Below are positions 60,608 through 64,000 of a DNA stretch of 64,000 bases, piece by piece. Each line of letters begins with the position of its first letter. Position 1 is the stretch's first letter. The position numbers were made by a program, and so were the translations under genes. The DNA comes from an uncultured Faecalibacterium sp. (GTDB taxonomy: Bacteria > Bacillota > Clostridia > Oscillospirales > Ruminococcaceae). Location: contig CAKSZS010000004.1 in the NCBI GenBank assembly GCA_934525845.1, forward strand, positions 62,001 to 126,000. Reading direction: 5' to 3'. The notes under the pieces were generated by a model. That model was given only the letters and a program-made list of their open reading frames with translations, searched no databases and was not told the DNA's origin.

Positions 60608-62947
60608 TTACTTGGCGATTAAATCCAGAATATCAAGAGACTTGTATTCAGGGAAAAGCTGGACATTGTCCAAATCCGCGACAAAGGTCGTGCGGATGTA
60701 CTTGTCAAACTGAAGGGAAATATCCTGCAGGATGTCCTTGAAGCGGTCAGGATTAATGCCGAAAATGGACACAGGGTCTACGCCTTTTGCCTCGGCATTT
60801 CCTCTCGCTGCAGCCATCTGGCCAAGCGTAAAGGTATATCTGCCCGTTGCTTCTGCCCACATATACAACGCATAGAGAATAGCAACCGCATCCGGTGTGT
60901 TCCATCCCTGCTTTGAAAACTTGTAGCTGTTTCCACTTGGAATCGGGATGCCCTGCTTCAAAACAGTACCGATGGGACTATGCCGGAAGGTTTCAAGTAG
61001 AGCGGTTACCGCGTTGTCACGGGTGGACTTTGAATAATCATCTCCAAGAAGGAAAATCAAATCGTTCTTCTCATAAATTTCTCCCGCAGGAGCATTCAGC
61101 ATGTACCATTTTGAAATGATTGAATTATAAGCAAGGTTTGTCCAGATGACAGCCCACGTCAAAGGGTTCCCGGCTCCAAGAGGTTGGACTTTGTAAAAGA
61201 GCGGTGTCGGAACACCAGACTTTGCACCTTTACCTGTTGCCGTCAACAGGCCAGCTTCTTTTAGCCAAACCCTAAGCGAGTCATACTGACGGGTTCCTAA
61301 AGAGCCCATAGTGAAGCAGTTTTCTTTGTGCTCGAAGAAGTGTTCCAGCCAAGGACGGCGAAGTCCAAAATGCTGATACCTATTCATTCCCTTTAAATCC
61401 ATACCGTTTTCCCCTCCAGTGACAGAAAGCGATTTTGCCGCCAAGCAGCCCTTTCCATTTGTAAATTCAATACAATTGCAGCAGTGGATGCATTTGTCCT
61501 CTCGGATGTATATCTTACCGTTTTCAGTAATCGTAAATGCATTAACAGGACATTGAACTTCACATGCTTTACAGCCAAAGCAATATGCAGTTTTGTTTGC
61601 AATCCCCCTTAGATGGCTAAGAACAAACCTGTCCATTTTAGAATAAGGCCAGTAAGTCACAACAGTTTTAGCATCGTCAGAAATCTGGAATTGGAACTCT
61701 TGCTTATCGATTAACTGGGTGTATATATCATTGTCCCTATATACGATGGGGCCAAGAATACTGCAGACTTGAAGCCAGTCCTGCCGCTTAGATACAAAGC
61801 TAAAGGAAATCTTGTCATCAGCAATCTTCTCGACTACACGGTTTCCACCATTTTGGAGCCCACGACCTCCCATACGGGCCTTCCATCCGCCTTGCTCTAT
61901 AAACTTTTTTACTTCGCTATCTGGTTTTGTAGCGCGGGCATAGTTTTCGACATTTGAAAGAAGCTCCCGCATTTCATCTGGATAGCAGTCATTTACAATC
62001 CCATCCCACCAAGCAGAAGACATGGGGCAAACTATACAGCCAACGCGAAATAATCCTTTACGGTAAGCTTCATTAAAAAGAATGCCATTATGGAGCAAAT
62101 AGATGAACAGCTCGGATGTCCCCCATTTCAAAATCGGGCTGCAATTGATTTGATTAATATTCTTAGCGCCAACGCTAATTTCATCTCTATCAGCCCTCGC
62201 AGCGCTTTCCTCAGCTCTCACACCATCAAAAACTACGACCTTAATATTATAGTTTCCGGTTAGTTCTCTGAGAAGCAAAATCGTTGGAACTGATTTATGA
62301 ACAGCGCAACACCATCTCATTCTTCTTCCCGGAGGGCCAAACTCTTCCCAGCTATCCGTGGGCTTCAGATGGCTTTTGGCTTCATAGAATTTAAGCGATG
62401 ACCAGTGCTTCTTTGCCTTTTCTACGGACTTAATAGTGGTGGATAGCTCCATTCCTGTATTGCTAAACACCACTGAGAATTCATCCGGGGATAATGTACG
62501 ACTGACAAGGTCGAGGAGCACCAAGGAATCCTTTCCTCCGCTAAACGCAACAGCGAATGCCATTCCTTGCTTTTCATACTTATCATGAGTCTTTCTAATG
62601 AAATCCATGGATGTCTTTTCAAGGCCGAGCATCAAACGTTCATTTTCTTTCCAGAGTGCATCGACATCAATCGGTTCCAGATTCAGACCTTCAGTATAGA
62701 TTTTTATGGTCGGTTTCGTATAGAATCCACCACCTGTGGCTTCCGCGACACAAGTACCGTTCAGAATGTAGCGGCGAATCCCCTCGGCCCAAAGTAACGG
62801 GGCATCTGTGTCCGGATATGTCCAATGTTCGTTAAAACCGAAATAATCCAGTTCCTCTTTGAACACAGGACGAATCTCTTTTTCAATTTTGCTGTTAACT
62901 GACAGACGGTAAATACCGTTTTGACCCGTCCACTCATATCCGTACAT
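60608..62947 (-). CDS. brxP: BREX type 4 protein BrxP (PAPS-reductase-like PP-loop + ferredoxin + DUF4007-like)
   Basis: Protein of 779 residues. PP-loop FSGGKDSLVLLDL (136-148) and the RWCCAVHKSVP segment (Cys213, Cys214) as in PAPS reductase/DndC-type ATP-pyrophosphatases. GCIVCPMSSAWW (Cys304, Cys307) adds a pair. A ferredoxin-like part has CFGCKACEVQCP (456-467) and a second CIHCCNC...C (486-501), fit for one or two 4Fe-4S clusters. From about 520 a DUF4007-like domain starts HFGLRRPWLEHFF. BrxP is the marker of type 4 BREX, where it stands in place of PglX. AGAGGTCAATCT ribosome site; first visible complete gene of the operon. Confidence 0.9.
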   Translation of the reverse strand: MYGYEWTGQNGIYRLSVNSKIEKEIRPVFKEELDYFGFNEHWTYPDTDAPLLWAEGIRRYILNGTCVAEATGGGFYTKPTIKIYTEGLNLEPIDVDALWKENERLMLGLEKTSMDFIRKTHDKYEKQGMAFAVAFSGGKDSLVLLDLVSRTLSPDEFSVVFSNTGMELSTTIKSVEKAKKHWSSLKFYEAKSHLKPTDSWEEFGPPGRRMRWCCAVHKSVPTILLLRELTGNYNIKVVVFDGVRAEESAARADRDEISVGAKNINQINCSPILKWGTSELFIYLLHNGILFNEAYRKGLFRVGCIVCPMSSAWWDGIVNDCYPDEMRELLSNVENYARATKPDSEVKKFIEQGGWKARMGGRGLQNGGNRVVEKIADDKISFSFVSKRQDWLQVCSILGPIVYRDNDIYTQLIDKQEFQFQISDDAKTVVTYWPYSKMDRFVLSHLRGIANKTAYCFGCKACEVQCPVNAFTITENGKIYIREDKCIHCCNCIEFTNGKGCLAAKSLSVTGGENGMDLKGMNRYQHFGLRRPWLEHFFEHKENCFTMGSLGTRQYDSLRVWLKEAGLLTATGKGAKSGVPTPLFYKVQPLGAGNPLTWAVIWTNLAYNSIISKWYMLNAPAGEIYEKNDLIFLLGDDYSKSTRDNAVTALLETFRHSPIGTVLKQGIPIPSGNSYKFSKQGWNTPDAVAILYALYMWAEATGRYTFTLGQMAAARGNAEAKGVDPVSIFGINPDRFKDILQDISLQFDKYIRTTFVADLDNVQLFPEYKSLDILDLIAK

Positions 62948-62976
62948 AGATTGACCTCTATTCTAATATGGCGCGT

Positions 62977-64000
62977 TTACTTATTCCCGCGCACATATAC
63001 TGTTTTGTTCTCGTTTGACCACGCAAACCGATAGTCGTTCAACGCCTTCGGCAGCGCATAAATCATTTCGCCGTTTTCCAGCATTCCAGCATCCCGCAGT
63101 TCCAGCCGCAAATCTTCACCAGACATACGCATCGGCAAATCATGGTGCTCCTCCATAAAGAGCGTAACCACATCTGGGAAGGTCTGGAGCGGTGAGTCAA
63201 CCGGGACGAACGCGGCGGCAAGTGTATCGAGCGTCTGGTTCAAATCCGGAGAGATAGATTTAAAGCCGATGGCAGGATACTTATCCAGCACTTCTTGCAA
63301 TAAAAGGAGCGTCCAATCCAAGCCGTGCGGCAGCGACGGCAGTGTTGTCAGCCATGCAGCATTAATATCTCTCGGTATGACATATGCTACATTTGCCTTG
63401 CGGAAAAGGTCATCCAGCCGGTCGTGCATCCGAAGGCACCAAGCATCATCGATTCCCAACGACTCGCTTAGAAGATAGCGTTCTGAATCATAAATGAGGA
63501 AGGTGTTGGATGAGCCGAGCTGTAAGAGCTGGCCAATACCGCCGTAGGTAAGCATGGTCTTCTGCAAATAGTCCTTAGCATCGGAAGCATACAGAAGGCC
63601 GCCATTGCTTCTGGCAAGGTGAATCATCAGGCCCCGCAGAGTCATCGGGTAGTCTGGTTCCTTCTCGAAAATATGTGGCGTAGAGAATTTGTACGGTGCC
63701 CCTGCCACAGCCTTTTTCTCAAAAAGGAATCGGGCAATGGCATACACCGCATCAACGTTTTCACAGTCGTTGTCATTCAAAAACATCGACAGCTCTTGGG
63801 AGGCAGCCCCGAAGAGAAGCTGGTTATTGCTATAACCTCCAAATTGAGCAAAATGTGTCCTCAGAATCCGCCCCAACGCTTCTTCAGCCTCGTCCAAGTC
63901 AACAAAGCTATCAACATGAACATATCGGTTACCAGGCATGGCAATAATGTTCACGCTACCGTCCAAGGCAGAAGCAGTGGACGAAACCGCCGCATCAGGT
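62977..64000 (-). CDS. Unrecognised protein upstream of brxP (partial)
   Basis: The frame is open across the right window edge; at least 341 residues, N terminus missing. It ends 29 bases before brxP on the same strand and is probably in the same operon. No motif I can name; segments include TLRGLMIHLARSNGGLLYAS, a DAKDYLQKTML helix and QEVLDKYPAIGFKSISP. No Walker, HTH or catalytic cluster is evident in the visible part. It may be a BREX accessory or specificity factor, or a regulator. Not to be over-read. Confidence 0.6.
   Translation of the reverse strand, partial: PDAAVSSTASALDGSVNIIAMPGNRYVHVDSFVDLDEAEEALGRILRTHFAQFGGYSNNQLLFGAASQELSMFLNDNDCENVDAVYAIARFLFEKKAVAGAPYKFSTPHIFEKEPDYPMTLRGLMIHLARSNGGLLYASDAKDYLQKTMLTYGGIGQLLQLGSSNTFLIYDSERYLLSESLGIDDAWCLRMHDRLDDLFRKANVAYVIPRDINAAWLTTLPSLPHGLDWTLLLLQEVLDKYPAIGFKSISPDLNQTLDTLAAAFVPVDSPLQTFPDVVTLFMEEHHDLPMRMSGEDLRLELRDAGMLENGEMIYALPKALNDYRFAWSNENKTVYVRGNK

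Noticed and set aside
1..64000. CRISPR array
   Set aside because: No regular repeat-spacer series was seen; the repeats present are palindromic elements or short tandem units.

Overview
The window looks like a chromosome segment of a Gram-positive gut Clostridium-class anaerobe, most like Faecalibacterium or a close relative in the Oscillospiraceae. I infer this from GC-rich codon use in the first 44 kb, strong AGGAGG ribosome sites, an LPXTG surface protein, many twin-arginine (Tat) lipoproteins, split transketolase genes and dispersed palindromic intergenic repeats. No rRNA or CRISPR array was seen.

Layout: 1-4.1 kb holds a partial DUF262 gene, a HAD phosphatase, and an overlapping patatin/PTS enzyme I-like pair. 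4.2-8.4 kb holds a large LPXTG surface protein with a poly-G tract upstream of its promoter, then prmA-rsmE. 8.8-14.9 kb holds a GNAT protein, a small Tat lipoprotein and the phosphate operon pstSCAB-phoU. 15-25.3 kb holds a short AraC regulator, another GNAT protein, an exported two-repeat protein, sstT, an ECF S-component with a structured leader, split transketolase, a LysR regulator divergent from a flavinylated reductase, and thioredoxin. 25.4-33.9 kb is a complete histidine operon, hisZG (fused)-D-C-B-H-A-F-IE plus a PHP-type histidinol phosphatase. 34-44.4 kb holds a MATE transporter, a phosphoribosyltransferase-like protein, four small Tat-exported proteins, an XRE regulator, a leucine-rich-repeat lipoprotein, a histidine phosphatase and two DUF3048 lipoproteins.

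At 44.63 kb sits tRNA-Lys(UUU), and from there to the window end base composition becomes clearly more AT-rich: this is acquired DNA. Next to the tRNA is a mobilizable element (tyrosine integrase, excisionase, P4-type primase-helicase, CHC2 zinc-finger primase protein, MobV-like relaxase with a damaged start). After a non-coding stretch and a type III methyltransferase remnant comes the most interesting part, 51.2-64.0 kb. This is a minus-strand operon with the core of a type 4 BREX phage-defence system: brxP (PP-loop/PAPS-reductase family, ferredoxin-like cluster, DUF4007-like end), brxC, pglZ and brxL. It also carries a cysteine desulfurase, a tiny Cys-rich protein and an unrecognised upstream gene cut by the window edge. 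There is no PglX-type methyltransferase in view. A sulfur donor enzyme together with a DndC-like PP-loop protein suggests that self/non-self marking here may be sulfur based; that is inference, not shown by the sequence.
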